Assembly: GCA_008694505.1 (NCBI GenBank) | Contig: VZDJ01007753.1 | Location: 24,374,547 to 24,438,546, forward strand | From: Cyanoderma ruficeps | Taxonomy: Eukaryota > Chordata > Aves > Passeriformes > Timaliidae | Reading direction: 5' to 3' | DNA length: 64,000 bases | Part shown: positions 12,438 through 24,505 of the stretch, piece after piece | How the letters are laid out: each line of letters starts with the position of its first letter | Position numbering within the stretch: the first letter of the stretch is position 1 | Translations under genes and position numbers: made by a program | The notes under the pieces: model-generated | What the model was told of the DNA's origin: nothing | Database searches by the model: none | What the model saw: only the letters and a program-made list of their open reading frames with translations

Positions 12438-13534
12438 TTTTCAACCCACTTCATTGCTCATTTGTCTAAAGCATTCTTCATCAGTTTGTCAACAAGGCTG
12501 TTATGAGAGGCAGTGTTGAAAACTCTGCTAAAGCTAAAGTCAAGATAAACCTCGACTCCTCTTCTCTTGTCCACTGACAAGTTATCTCATCACAGGATAT
12601 CAGGCAGGTCAAGAGTGATTTCTTTGTGAATCAATGCTGCCTACTCCTAATCACATTCCTGTCCTTCATGTGTTTGCAAATGTCTTTCAGAAGGATTTGC
12701 TTCATCACCTTCCCAGGGATCAAGGTTAGGCTGGCTGGTCTGTAGCTCTGATTCCCTTTTCTTTCCCTTTCTCACAGTCCCCTTTTGACAGAACCTTTTC
12801 ATGATAATCAAGAGTCACCTGGAGATGACATCAGCAAGTTCTCTCAACACTCATTAGTGCTGTTAGTGAAATCCCATCATTTCCCACAGACTGTTTATGT
12901 TCAGTTGCTTCAAATGTTCACTCATCTGATGCTCATCTACATAGCATAAGCCTTCCTTGCTCAAGACTTTCACAGAGATCTGAGACCTGAAGGCAACCCT
13001 TACCAATAAAGATATATATGAAGAAGGCATCATCCATATCAATTCTTAACAGATCATTTGCATTCAGCAAATTAATTCAGCAGTGGGCTGACTTTTTTCT
13101 TAATCTTCCTTTAACTGCTGAATTACCTATGTAAACCCTTCTTGCTACCCTTCCCATTGTTTTCAAGCCTTGACTCAAGGTAGACTTTTGCTTTCCCAGA
13201 CCCACCCCTGCACACTTGGGAAATGTTTCCACATTCCTGACTCTGTTTCCACCAATTGTATCCATTTTCCTGTCTCCTGTTTTTGTCAGCAGCTGCATCT
13301 ATCCAGGCATCCTATCATCTTTCTTGACTTTCTGATCATTGGAATGGACCATTTTTGAGTTCGGGAGAGATGAGCATTGAAAAATCAATCAGTTATTCTT
13401 AACCTATCTTCTCTGCAAAACTGCCTGCTGTGGCATTCTTCAAAGCAGATCTCTGAATAGGCCACGTTCTGCTGTCCTGAATTCCAGGATTATGAAATTA
13501 TTTGCCTGGTTCCCTCATGTCAGGATCGTGAACT

Positions 13535-13729
13535 TTAGCATCTTGTGGTGTACTGGTTCTGGCTTGGATAGTTATTTGTCTTCAGAGCAGTCTTATTGGT
13601 TCTAAGTCCCTCCAGGACATCAGAGCGGTTGAAGTCCTCTATGAGGATCAGGGCCCACGACCAAGAAGATTCTATCCAGTTATGACTGCAGGTTTTCCTA
13701 GTTAATTTGGAATATTGACTGGAACCCAT
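13535..13729 (-). pseudogene. CR1 endonuclease domain remnant
   Basis: A 64-codon minus-strand piece with ALILIEDFNRSDV, which corresponds to the ...GDFN.PD... segment of the APE-type endonuclease at the start of CR1 ORF2. Its position about 1.3 kb upstream of the RT motif fits one ORF2. The glycine before DFN is glutamate. The piece is broken and has no function expected. Confidence 0.6.
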
Positions 13730-15490
13730 GCAGCTTGCAAATATTTGTTGTTTAATGAGATACCTCTTTGAAGTGTATTAGTATAAAATTAGAAATACGC
13801 ATGCATGAAACTAATGATTACTTGAAGTATAGTGACCAATTGCACTGGCAAGTCACATATATAATAATAAACCGGTTGATGTTTGCAAGAATGCTGTTGT
13901 AATTGTAGACATTAGATTTTCCTTCGTGATGATAATGTTTCTGTTGGTACCCAAAAGAACCTTTTCCTCCTAACATAAGAAAAGGACAAGACAGAAAATG
14001 CTTCTCTTATTTTCTTTCTCCTTTGTTTTTTAAACACATGATTTCATGATTGGCTGAAATTCTATCAAAATCTTATTCAGATTGCAGGAGACATCTCTAC
14101 CAAAGTTAATATTTCCCTCAGAGTATAATACCAGAGAGCCTCAGGCAATGCTGTGTAACCCCCTGAAGCTTCTTGTTACCAGGCTGTGTATTATGCAGAC
14201 TTACATTTCCATAGTTCAGTTAACAAGTCAAAGAGACATTGGTACCTTGCATCTAGTTTTGCACTCCATTAGAATAGCTTTAAGTGTTTCATTTTAGACT
14301 TTAAGCTCTTTGTATGCAATTCTATTTGCAAGTATTTGGCCCCCAGGTTTCTCCTTGAATCTGTCCTCCACTGTCTCTTTCTGCTCTTGTTGCCAGTGAC
14401 ATTTTCTACACCATAGCTCCCAGCTATCCCTCAACCACAAAGGTAGTTGAAGCAGCTTCCAAAAATACCAGCTCCCAGGAGCAGTCCTTCTGTGCTTAGA
14501 GTATAAAACAAGTCTCCATTCTGTGTAATAAATGAATTCATGATTCTCAATTCCCAGCTGACATTAATAGCAGCAAGGAGCAAGAAGCGAGTTAATGTTA
14601 ATTTCTGCAGGTAATGCATGAAAGCAGATAGGAAAAGCTTGAAAGGTCAACATCTGCTGTCATGTAGGAAAGTTGCAATATTTGATTGGCTAGTAAATGT
14701 CAACACCATGTTCAAAAATCTACATGCTATCCTTTTCAATTTAATCTTAGCTTGCAGCACAACTAGAAATCATGCAGCATGTTTCAAAAACCCTTGAGTT
14801 AGAAAACGGGATTGTATGATTGCCTTCCCATGGCAATAAGGCACTTATAAATTACAAACTTGTCATTTAATCAGCATAGTAGGTAGTACAACGCTTGTGA
14901 CTTTTTATATCAATTTTCAGGGAATGCTGAAGAATCCGTAATGATTATATACCATAAAGAACTGCAGTTCCAACTGTTGCCATGGTATTATGCACTCCTC
15001 TTTTTATAAAGTCAGTGACTAGAATGTAAAACAGATGATGAATCTAATTGATTGTCCCCTGTAACTCACAGAGATGCTTTATTTTTGTCTCTGCTTTGTT
15101 CTGTTTTGTCTCACAATATATCAGACACAAAACTGCATTGTTTAGTACATTGATGGCATTAATTTAGAAGAGAGCAGATGTACTTTCTAAAGCAGAAATA
15201 CAATGACCAGCCCTAAACAAATGAGAATGAAAATGTTATCTTCTTTGTCTAGATGGCAAATAGCAGTGGCTGATGGAAAACATATCCTCAGCTTATGTTT
15301 ATGTAAAACCTTCTGTAAAGAACAAGGCAATTTTGAACCAGAGGAAGCTAGAAATAGAGGGAAGGAGAGAGTGCATGTGTCCACATACAGATAGCATGGG
15401 TGATTATATACAGCTCCAGAAGTAAAATATGGCTGCAAGTTCGTGACTCTAAATGTAGCTTAAGTTACTGTGCTAGGTGCAGCACAGCTG

Positions 15491-15553
15491 TACAACTGTA
15501 TTAGTTGTAAATACAACTGTATTAGTTGTAAATACAACTGTATTAGTTGTAAA
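15491..15553. repeat. 21-bp x3 tandem array of small hairpins
   Basis: Three exact copies of a 21-bp unit. Each unit has arms TACAACT and AGTTGTA, which are exact reverse complements, around the loop GTATT, followed by AA. The array can therefore fold into three 7-bp hairpins in either strand. The identity of all three copies suggests recent expansion or correction. No repeat family is recognised. Confidence 0.95.
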
Positions 15554-17070
15554 GTTGCACAATAAGGATGATTTGGGGTGCAGGAAGCTTCATGTTTCAG
15601 TTCATGAAGAAATGCCATGTCTTGTTATACCTGTCTTTTCTGGACTTTGCTCTATAACACCTAACACTGACACGTTTTTACAGTTCTACAGCTTGCTTCA
15701 AATGTACCATGACTAAACTTGTTCAGTTCATTTGACTCAGTGGGAAGAAGGAGAGCTAAAGACAAGCTACATTCTGTTCTTAGCAAACCAGGGACAAACT
15801 GTGATGTGAGCCAATGGCCGAGGGAGTAGAAAAGAGAGAGGACTGGCAAATCTCCTGAGTGTTTGGTGGTACCATCTCCGCAGTTATGCCTCCATGGGGG
15901 AAACTACACTCTTTCAAACTTCCCAGCAAGTGACAATAAGCTGGGGAATGGAGTATACTGATGTAAAGGGGTTAATTACAAACCAGCATCCAAAATTTTC
16001 TGAGAGGTCTTGATAATATTGTCAAAATTGCCTCAAAAAGAGATTGTTGAAGTATCTGCTGTGACACATTTCATTTTCTTGGTACCAATTTTATGAGAGA
16101 CCACCTGTAGACAGCTGTGCAAGAATCAATCAAGATAAGCCGAAGATGCTGTTACTTTTGTGTATTGACAGCATGTAGTACATGCTTAAGTAAAGGAAGT
16201 ATGTCTTGGATTTCTATACATATTCACAGTGACCTACAGCCTGTGTATCTTTCAAAGCAGAGATGCAATTGAGAATGAAATCATGCAGCAATTATTATCA
16301 CTTCAAAGACCTGTGTATATAAAAAAAAGATATTCTCAGACTTGAAGATAAAAATCTCAGATATTTGATTTTAAAGGAAACCTAATACATATTTGTATTT
16401 TTCTTATCAAAAGCATATGGAAATAAAAAACAAGAAAATCACAGAAATACCATTTGGGCAGTCTAGAAAGCAGGAGTATAGTTAAATTTCTTCCTTTTTA
16501 TTCATTCCTTCACTGCACACTGCTACTCCATGTGACATATGATGGTTTTTTAAAAAGATGTGAAAAGTCAAACAAGTTATCAAGGCTTTTAAAATTCTGG
16601 TACTAATACAGATGATTTTCAGAGTTCCCTGTCCTTTTAAGAAAAATGCTTATAGAATGACAACTATTCCAATATTCATACAAGGTTATCTATTGTGAGA
16701 GTAAATCATGAAGACAAAGTGAGAATTAAATATACATTTTTGTGGTTACATTTTTGAGGAAGTCTTCCACACCCCCCTGGCTCCTCTTTCTGAGGTCATG
16801 CTGAAGTAAACTATTCCCCACCAGTGATAACATTTTGCATATCCTGTCATCAATATGTTATTGCACCTGAAAGAACTATTCAGGTCCCATAAAGTGTTTC
16901 TTCACAGAGAGTGCCCACCTATGGCAATGCCAGTAAAGTTCTTGAAAGGATTACAAAAGTTATGCTGTAACACATTGCTGATATATTGGTTAATGTGAAA
17001 ACAGAATTTCCTTTTGTCCTTTAGACCTGTCTATTTATTTTAGGTTTCCTTTATCTTAATGGCACTGCAT

Positions 17071-17118
17071 TTCCTATGGTCTTAGTGAAAAGCACTTTCC
17101 TATGGTCTTAGTGAAAAG
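17071..17118. repeat. Tandem duplication, 22-bp copies at 26-bp period
   Basis: TTCCTATGGTCTTAGTGAAA plus AG occurs at 17071-17092 and again exactly at 17097-17118. It is a local slippage duplication. A smaller repeat (TAGGACTGG/TAGGACTGT) follows it directly. Confidence 0.9.
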
Positions 17119-20100
17119 AGTAGGACTGGTAGGACTGTCTTTGGCTTCTCTCTTATGCTGCCACTTATTTTGCCTCACATTGATCTACTAATACTTGCCA
17201 AGTCAGTCATGCATGGTTATGCTATAATAGCTCCTCTCATCACTTGTCTGCCTTATCTCAACCACAATCACTGAAGCAAACGATCTTAATCTACCTTTTA
17301 AATATAATTAGAGGAGTAATTTGTATACAGATCTACTCATTATTGATTTTCTTTAAAGCACCCTGTCCCCCAAAGTTATATGTAGTAGAAATGGTGCATC
17401 TGCCCACACCTACATTTAGATTGTTAACAATTCTTTTGAACATCTGTTATACTGTTACTGAACAGTTGTGGTTTCTTTAAGAAGGCACAAGGGACTTGAC
17501 ATGTGCCACCTCAATCTTGGCTATTTTGGGGGGGAAAAACACTTCTGGGAGCTATTTTTATATATGGTGACATATTGACACAAACTTTCGCTCACCATTT
17601 TATCACTTTTTTCCAATTATGTTATTGATCAGTATGTGCTTTTATTCACTACTGGAACACTATGCTGCATTTTTGTTTCATCACTTCCCAATCAGACGTG
17701 CTGTCTATTAAAATGCCACAATTACAAAGCCCCTTAGACAAAAAGAGATATGTGTCTGAACAACAACTAGGATGAGAACTGCACATCAGAAAACTAATCT
17801 GGGCTAGGAGGAACTAGTAGAAATTTTTATGATAATGTGTCAGAGGTACAAAAAATAACCAACCATATCTTTCTGCGGGTAACATCCTGCATTCATAAGC
17901 AACAGGATTTGTTGAAGCTCCAATTAAACAAAAGAGTTTAAACTGAAATCAATCAGACCAGAAGCTACTTTTATCTAAGAGACATGAGGTCTGCTACTCC
18001 CAATTGTAAAGTGTGATGAAGCAAAACACTGCAGAATTTCTTTTCTCAATTCTCAAACAAATTCTCTGTAAGATATATTTTGAAAAATAGTTAATGGCTC
18101 AATAGATATTGAATTTTTTTTCTTGCTGGTTATACTATGTAAGTAAACAGTGTAATGATTTCAGTAGAAGAATCAGTATGGACATCATTGTTGATTTGTA
18201 GGATAGATTTCTACAGCTAATAATTGCCTGTGAGTTTTCACCACAAATTACTTTGAAGCTCCTGATGGACACTGGCAAAAATGAAAAGAATACAGAGGGG
18301 GGACAGTAACGCTTTTTGTGTGTTATTGCTAGCCTAGCCACACTCTGATCTGAAGAAAACATTTAAATAAAGCCTAGCCAACTGGAAATTCATCTATCAG
18401 ATACAAATGTTTAACACTTGGAAGCCTCTATTCTTATGTTTGGAGTGGCGAAGGAAACAGCCTTAGTAGACTTGATAAATGATGATGGGCAGACATCCGT
18501 TCTTGTCTTTCACAGCTTTTCTGCAACATTAATTCTCTCAACACTAAAATCACTTTTTTTCTGCCTGACAGAAATGCCAGGAATCAAGTGAATTGCTTAG
18601 ATGATTTAAGGCCTTCCCAAGGAATGCATCCAAAAAGTATGCCAAGAAAACTCCAGCTTCAGATCTTTCTCATTTGACAAGGTTCCATGCGGTTCAGTTC
18701 TCTCTCCTACCTGATGTTTTCTAAAAGTTTTAAAAGAGCTATTGAAGTAAAATACTGAAAGATAAATTGTGGCAAAGTTCATAGAAAACGCAGCTCCCTA
18801 TACTTTTCTTCATGCATGACTGTGTGACTACTACTATATGACTTAATGCCCAAATAAGATGAGCTATACTTGATTAAATCTTATCTATTGAAAGACAAGT
18901 TTGGTACAGGTTTAAAAGTTAGTATTACTCAGTTTTCTGCCTAATTTACTGCTAGTGGTTGTTAAAGAAGGCGTATCCCATTACAATAGAGTATTTCTTG
19001 ACTCAAAACAGCTCTTTCTTCTTTAGTGGAGTGTTATAGGTTCTGGTAAATTAAAACTCAGACTTACAACATGTGTTCCTTCAGCAAGAAAGTGCCAAAC
19101 CTGCCGGCCCAATCTCCTCTATTGCAGCATCAGATGTAATGGACATTGATATGAGACCAGACAGATTATTCTGAAGGAGGATACAATGGAGCTTTTGGAT
19201 GTATCAGATTCATATTTTGGACTGCCAAGTTTGAATTTCACAGATAACTTTTACATAGAGCAAAGGGGAAAAATTTTAACAGATTGAAAAAAAAATAAGC
19301 AAATATTAAAGGAGCATTTTAATTGTGTAGCATATGTGTTATTTTGTTCATTCTCTTGAATATTCTTGGGTAATAATGTGTAGCTTTTACTCATAGTTTA
19401 TTCTGTTGCCAATTCTTGCAATAAGTGTATAAAGACTGCTGAAACAAGTCTATAACTGAGGTGAATTGGTGAAAGTTAGCTATAACTAAAGCTTCATGTA
19501 ACTTTAACTCCTCTTTCATGACCTCATATAGATTACCACTCAGAGATGACTTAATATATTTTACTACCCATAAATACATGCAGTCATTCAAAACTAAAAA
19601 TATGTAGTGAAATATTATGGAAAAAAAATCATTAGAGCAGTTGAGCAAAAATATCAAGCCATTTACAGCTATCTATCTTCAGTTCCCAAGTACTTGACCT
19701 TTTAGCTTTGTCTGCTAAATTATAGATATTTGCACTACCTGGGCATTAATATATTCAACTCTGACTTTTGCCATACCCATAGCATAGATGTTCTTTAAAT
19801 ATCTAATTCCTGTCTTTAATCTATATTTATCAGAAGCACAAGAATATCACATTTTAGCTATATATCTGTAATTGTCTGTTCATCTTTTTGATCTGTCTGT
19901 TAAGCGTCGGGAGTTGAGTAAGGTTGCAACACTTCTGTTTCATTTGTGAGACTAATTCCTGTTGTGAGAGATTTATACCACCCAAACACTTGTGACAATT
20001 TCTGCAAGTGGAGGCAAAGAATTTTCAAGTGGAAGTGGATGATAGACTTTACTCCATTCCAGAAAAGAATCAACCTTTTCTTTTGCAAATTTATTGGAAA

Positions 20101-23100
20101 GAAAACAGATCTGAAATAGTGGCTTAGAAGACTCTATGTGTTGTTTGCCATTCTACCAGCACATTTCATCTTTCAGAAAACTGTTACAGTCCATGTTTAA
20201 CAGCAATCTTACAGGCCAAGTCATCTTCTGTTCCAGAAGGAGTTACATGAAATCCTGCTGGAATATAGTAATGTCTTCAAGGGAAGGAAAGAATATAGCT
20301 AGAAATTGATTAATTCTGCCAGTATCTTCCCTACAGAATTTTAAATTAGAATCTGTCTGAAACATTGTGTATATCAAAATTCTTTCTGTACCTGGTGGTT
20401 TTCACTATGTGTCCATGTGAAACCTCAATATGCCTCAAGCCATTTTATTCATATAAATAACTCATATTTGTATGGCACCTTTCAGCTGTGAAAGCAGAAT
20501 TGCAGTCTCTGGTGGATGAATGAGTTATGAAACTGCCAGTATAGAATTATAAATGAAAGCATGCATTATGTCTCTGTAAAATAATAAGTACACAAAAAAA
20601 TCTTAATTAATCATGATGAATCACCAAGGATATCACCTGGTGAGATAAAGGATTTTGAGTCACAGTTTATTGTTTCTATTTCCATAAGCAACTGGTTCTT
20701 TTTCCAATTTGTGTAAGAAATGTTGATCAATATTTTTATTAGAAAACTAGCCAACCTCCTATTCTGTAATGTCCTCTATAGATGCTGTTTAACTTAGTCG
20801 TGGAAAAGTCATCTTAGAGAGTCTCAACATACAAGGAGCTCTTCTGTAGCTTCTTAACTAAATTAAAAACACATTCTAGTTTGCCTTTTTTCTGCTATAC
20901 ACAACATATTTACAGAATATAACAGAAATAAAGACTCTCCCTCTGTCCAATAAGTAGTTTAGTAGTGGGGAAGTTTTGTGTACAGATGTGTTTTAAGTTG
21001 AAACAAAAAAAACCAAGGGAAAACTTATCTCCACTTTCCACTACCTTACTGCTTTTTTTCCTAATCATTCTCATTATATAGAAAGGTATTTTACTTGGCT
21101 TTCCTTTCCTAAATCCTACAGACAAGAGAGTATTATAATTTCAAAATAAAATGTGCTGTCTTTTTAATTGTGTTACATTACTTACAACCAAGAGATTGTA
21201 CAACTGGCAAGTTCAAAAGTAAACTGACTTTAACTATAATGGGACTGACATTCAATTTTCATTGCCTGAGATAAGAGAAGGCCTGCATGATGAGGAAGGA
21301 GGAAATTTCATTTTAAGGTTCTGTTAGCTTGAATAGATGAAATAGCTATAAGAGACCAAATAAGAAAGAAATTTTCTTGTTTACAATGCAAAAATTGATT
21401 TAACAGTGTCTCTTGAAGAAGCAGTTAAACTTGATGCTGTTCTTGAAATTAGGTATTGGGACCAAATGATAAGTCTGTTTCTAGGAATGTGTAGTAAAAT
21501 AGAATGAATCTCAGAGTGCTACCTACCAAAGTAGTAAAAAAGATTTTTGTTAATATTTATTAGGTACTCCTAGCGTTCAGTGATGAACCACAGAAATAAA
21601 AGTTCTTAAAAACACACAGTGTTGTATGTACCCGATTTCAGAAGAATTTTCTCCTAATATAGACTGGGGCCTAATCATATGACAATCCTTATCATCTGTG
21701 TAGCTGCACTGAATTCAACCGACTCTTTAAAGCTGGAGTTGAAGAAGCTTCCTCTCTCAACCTTGTATTTTGTAGACAATAGGGATAGAAACATGTTACA
21801 CAATCAAAGTGGTGTTTTAGGGGGGAGAAAGACCTAGAAAAAATGGAAACATCTTTTACTTGGAGCTTCTTTCTTTCTAAGATAATTAGAATTGCGCAAA
21901 TATTTTTTTTTCCTCAACAGAATACTTCACTAACAGATAAAAGAAAATTAAGGATTCTATTTTTGGTGGAACAGAAAAGATTATACAAATCTGTTTAGAT
22001 AATCCTACAGTATCAGTGAGAGGCTATAAGCACTTCTGTTATCCCCTCACATTGTTGCTGTGTGGAATTCAGTTGAAAGATATTAGAAACTGGCAAAATA
22101 AAAAAAGGCCTTTACACAAGAAAAGTTATTTCACTGAAATACCAGAAAAATAAATGAACAAACAGTAACAGAAAAGTATAAAAAGGATAAAAAGGATAAA
22201 AGTCCTAGCCATTAATAAAGCACCAGAGGCTATCAGTGATTATGTGAAATCCAGCCAGCCTCTACAACGTAGCAAACAAGACAGTGTAATCATCTGCTTC
22301 ATCCACTTGGCAAGGCAGATTGGTGAAAAGGCCCTGAGCTCTACCTGGTGTCTTGCTCTGGAGCAGGAGGAGGAATACAGCTGTTATTGGAGTAGCATCC
22401 TTGCTTTCCTGTTCTCCTCCTGTCTTCCAACACCAATAAATGGGAGTCTTTGTAATACATTTGTAAGTTGAGGGACAAACGCAAGACACATAACACATTG
22501 TCATGCAAGAAGCATGTCCTTCCTTCCCATTGGATAAGACATTTCCTTATTTTTCATTGAGTTTGCTGAACTGCTGCCTTAGACATCTTATTTTGTGTTC
22601 CATGGAAGTGACAGGTATGAATTCCTGCTTCTACTAAGTAGCCATAATTTCATCTGAGGTAGATGCATATTGACTCTGCTCACCGTCTCTTGAAATCAGA
22701 GTACTTAGTAAGCTATTTATCATCCATTTAAGGAACTTCAAAAACTTTTGAAGCACAACAGTGCAGAATATTTCCTGTTCACAGCAAAGTAAATACTTTT
22801 GAAGACATACTGACTAGTAATTAATCTGATAGACCACTGAGTTAGAGGAAATTCTAGACAATAGTTTGTGAGTACTGTAATGATCCTGCAAGAGTGAGAA
22901 GGGCCACACACTTAAAACTGTACAAGCAAACTAAAACAATTTGTAAAGGCATTCTTTCCCATAATAAGTAAAATTTATTGCATTGATTAAGATTGTTACC
23001 AAAAATATTTTCAGTTTTGCGCTTAATTTGAAAAGTTTGGGTGACAAAAGTTAGTCATAACAAAACATGGCAAAAATTTGGATACTGAGATTAAATCATC

Positions 23101-24429
23101 CCAGACAATAGTACACTTTACATTATATTAGTATTTGAAATGGGCAAAAAGTCCTCTGCTGTTTAAGAAAATAAGCTGGTTAACTTGTACAATAAAAATG
23201 CTTCCAATACCCCTCTTTCTCAAAATAATGAAGGATACCAGAATCTGAACCTTCCCATCTGACTAAACTAGGACTATTTAAACTGAAAATAGGAAAGTAC
23301 CAGCTTTCTCACTTGCTCTGGAATACATACAACTGCTTTGTATTGATATAGAAAACACAGCAAAGAGTTAATAGGAAAAAAATACCCGTTAATAAAAATA
23401 ATTTAATTGGACTTTTAAGATGTCTTTGAAAAAATACTTCACAGGAGATTATGAAGGAAACAGGAGCCACAGAATAAATTATAAAAGTTCTGTTTCATAT
23501 TAGAAAGTGGCTCAGAGATAGGAAAAAAAAGAATAGATATAAGTGTTCATTTTCAACATGGAAGAAGGTTAATAAAGAGATGCCCCTGTATTCTTTCTAA
23601 CAGTAGTGGTACTTGACACATTTATTACACACTTATTAATGTCCTGAAGAAAAGGATAAATAGAAAGATGGACTGAAATCTCTTTCTGAAGATTATGTAG
23701 GTCAAGAATTAACAAACAAAGAATTTCATGCACAAGCAAGACAGAGAATTAGCTGTCATAATAATGAGAATTCCTAAACCATAAACAAAGATGAATGTTG
23801 AATTTGGCTACTTTACATTAATTTATCCATATTGACACCTACTAAATCATCATCAATGACTAAGAAAAAAATAGTTTCATGATGGGCAATTTATTTAAGG
23901 AAGATTTAATGTGCAATGTATTTAATTCTTCAATGTACCTAGGAAAAAAAATGCAAAGCAAATAAAATGTTCATTTCTTTTGAAGAACGATAGAACATTG
24001 AAAATGTGTTATTACATTTTTGTGGATTGGTGGCCTGCCATTAAAAAAGCTCTAGAGATGATGGAAAAGAACATGAAGATAAGATATGGGGGAAGATTTA
24101 TGAGTTAGAACCATACATTTGTAATGTAAATGATACAGAAATTTTGTTGTAAAATTATTGTAAATAATGGACAAGTTGAACGACTCATAATAATTCATAT
24201 TACTAGGACAAATCTCACCCAATAAAGTAAAAAAGACAACAAATTTAAAAATCATACCAAGAAATTGTTTGTTAATTCACACATTAACATATGTGCACCT
24301 AAATGGCCTATTGTTACATTGCACTGGTTATTGTGATTAGGCCATAAAAACAATTATAAGCTCTTTCAGTTACACTAGAAAGATTTTCACAAAGCCCTAA
24401 AAAATCTTTCTAAGAGGATAATGAACACA

Positions 24430-24505
24430 CGGAACATGTTGCTGTGGAGACTGTGGAATCTCCATCACTGGGTGTTGTACAAACATTTGTCAAAAACATC
24501 CCACT
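24430..24505 (+). mobile_element. Possible CR1 ORF2 3'-end scrap
   Basis: CGGAACATGTTGCTGTGGAG and ACTGTGGAATCTCCATCACT resemble the sense CR1 segment that encodes the end of ORF2 (…GGTTGC…GAGGCTGTGGA.TCTCCATCCCTGG…). The match is short and imperfect, and no 3' octamer tail follows. This is a tentative call. Confidence 0.4.

Larger units (their letters stand above)
11780..13737 (-). mobile_element. Old CR1 LINE, about 2 kb, with ORF2 remnants
   Basis: The plus strand starts with octamer-like CACATAATCACATAAT and AGGTTAGGGACCTCTGGAAA, the reverse complement of a CR1 3' terminus. Similarity to inverted avian CR1 ORF2 continues for nearly 2 kb. Recognisable landmarks, in element order on the minus strand, are an endonuclease-like EDFN at 13628-13639, a GLPQG block near 12361-12374 and an FAGD at 12273-12284 in the position of the reverse-transcriptase FADD/YADD catalytic motif. 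The spacing of these landmarks (about 1.3 kb) fits one continuous element. Many stops and indels show it is ancient and dead. The 5' end and ORF1 are absent, and the boundary near 13737 is approximate. Confidence 0.85.
13738..24429. other. Long AT-rich stretch with small tandem repeats only
   Basis: About 10.7 kb without a supported gene or transposon. Two local tandem repeats (15491, 17071) are listed separately. Open frames are 60-90 codons with no recognised domain. Confidence 0.55.
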
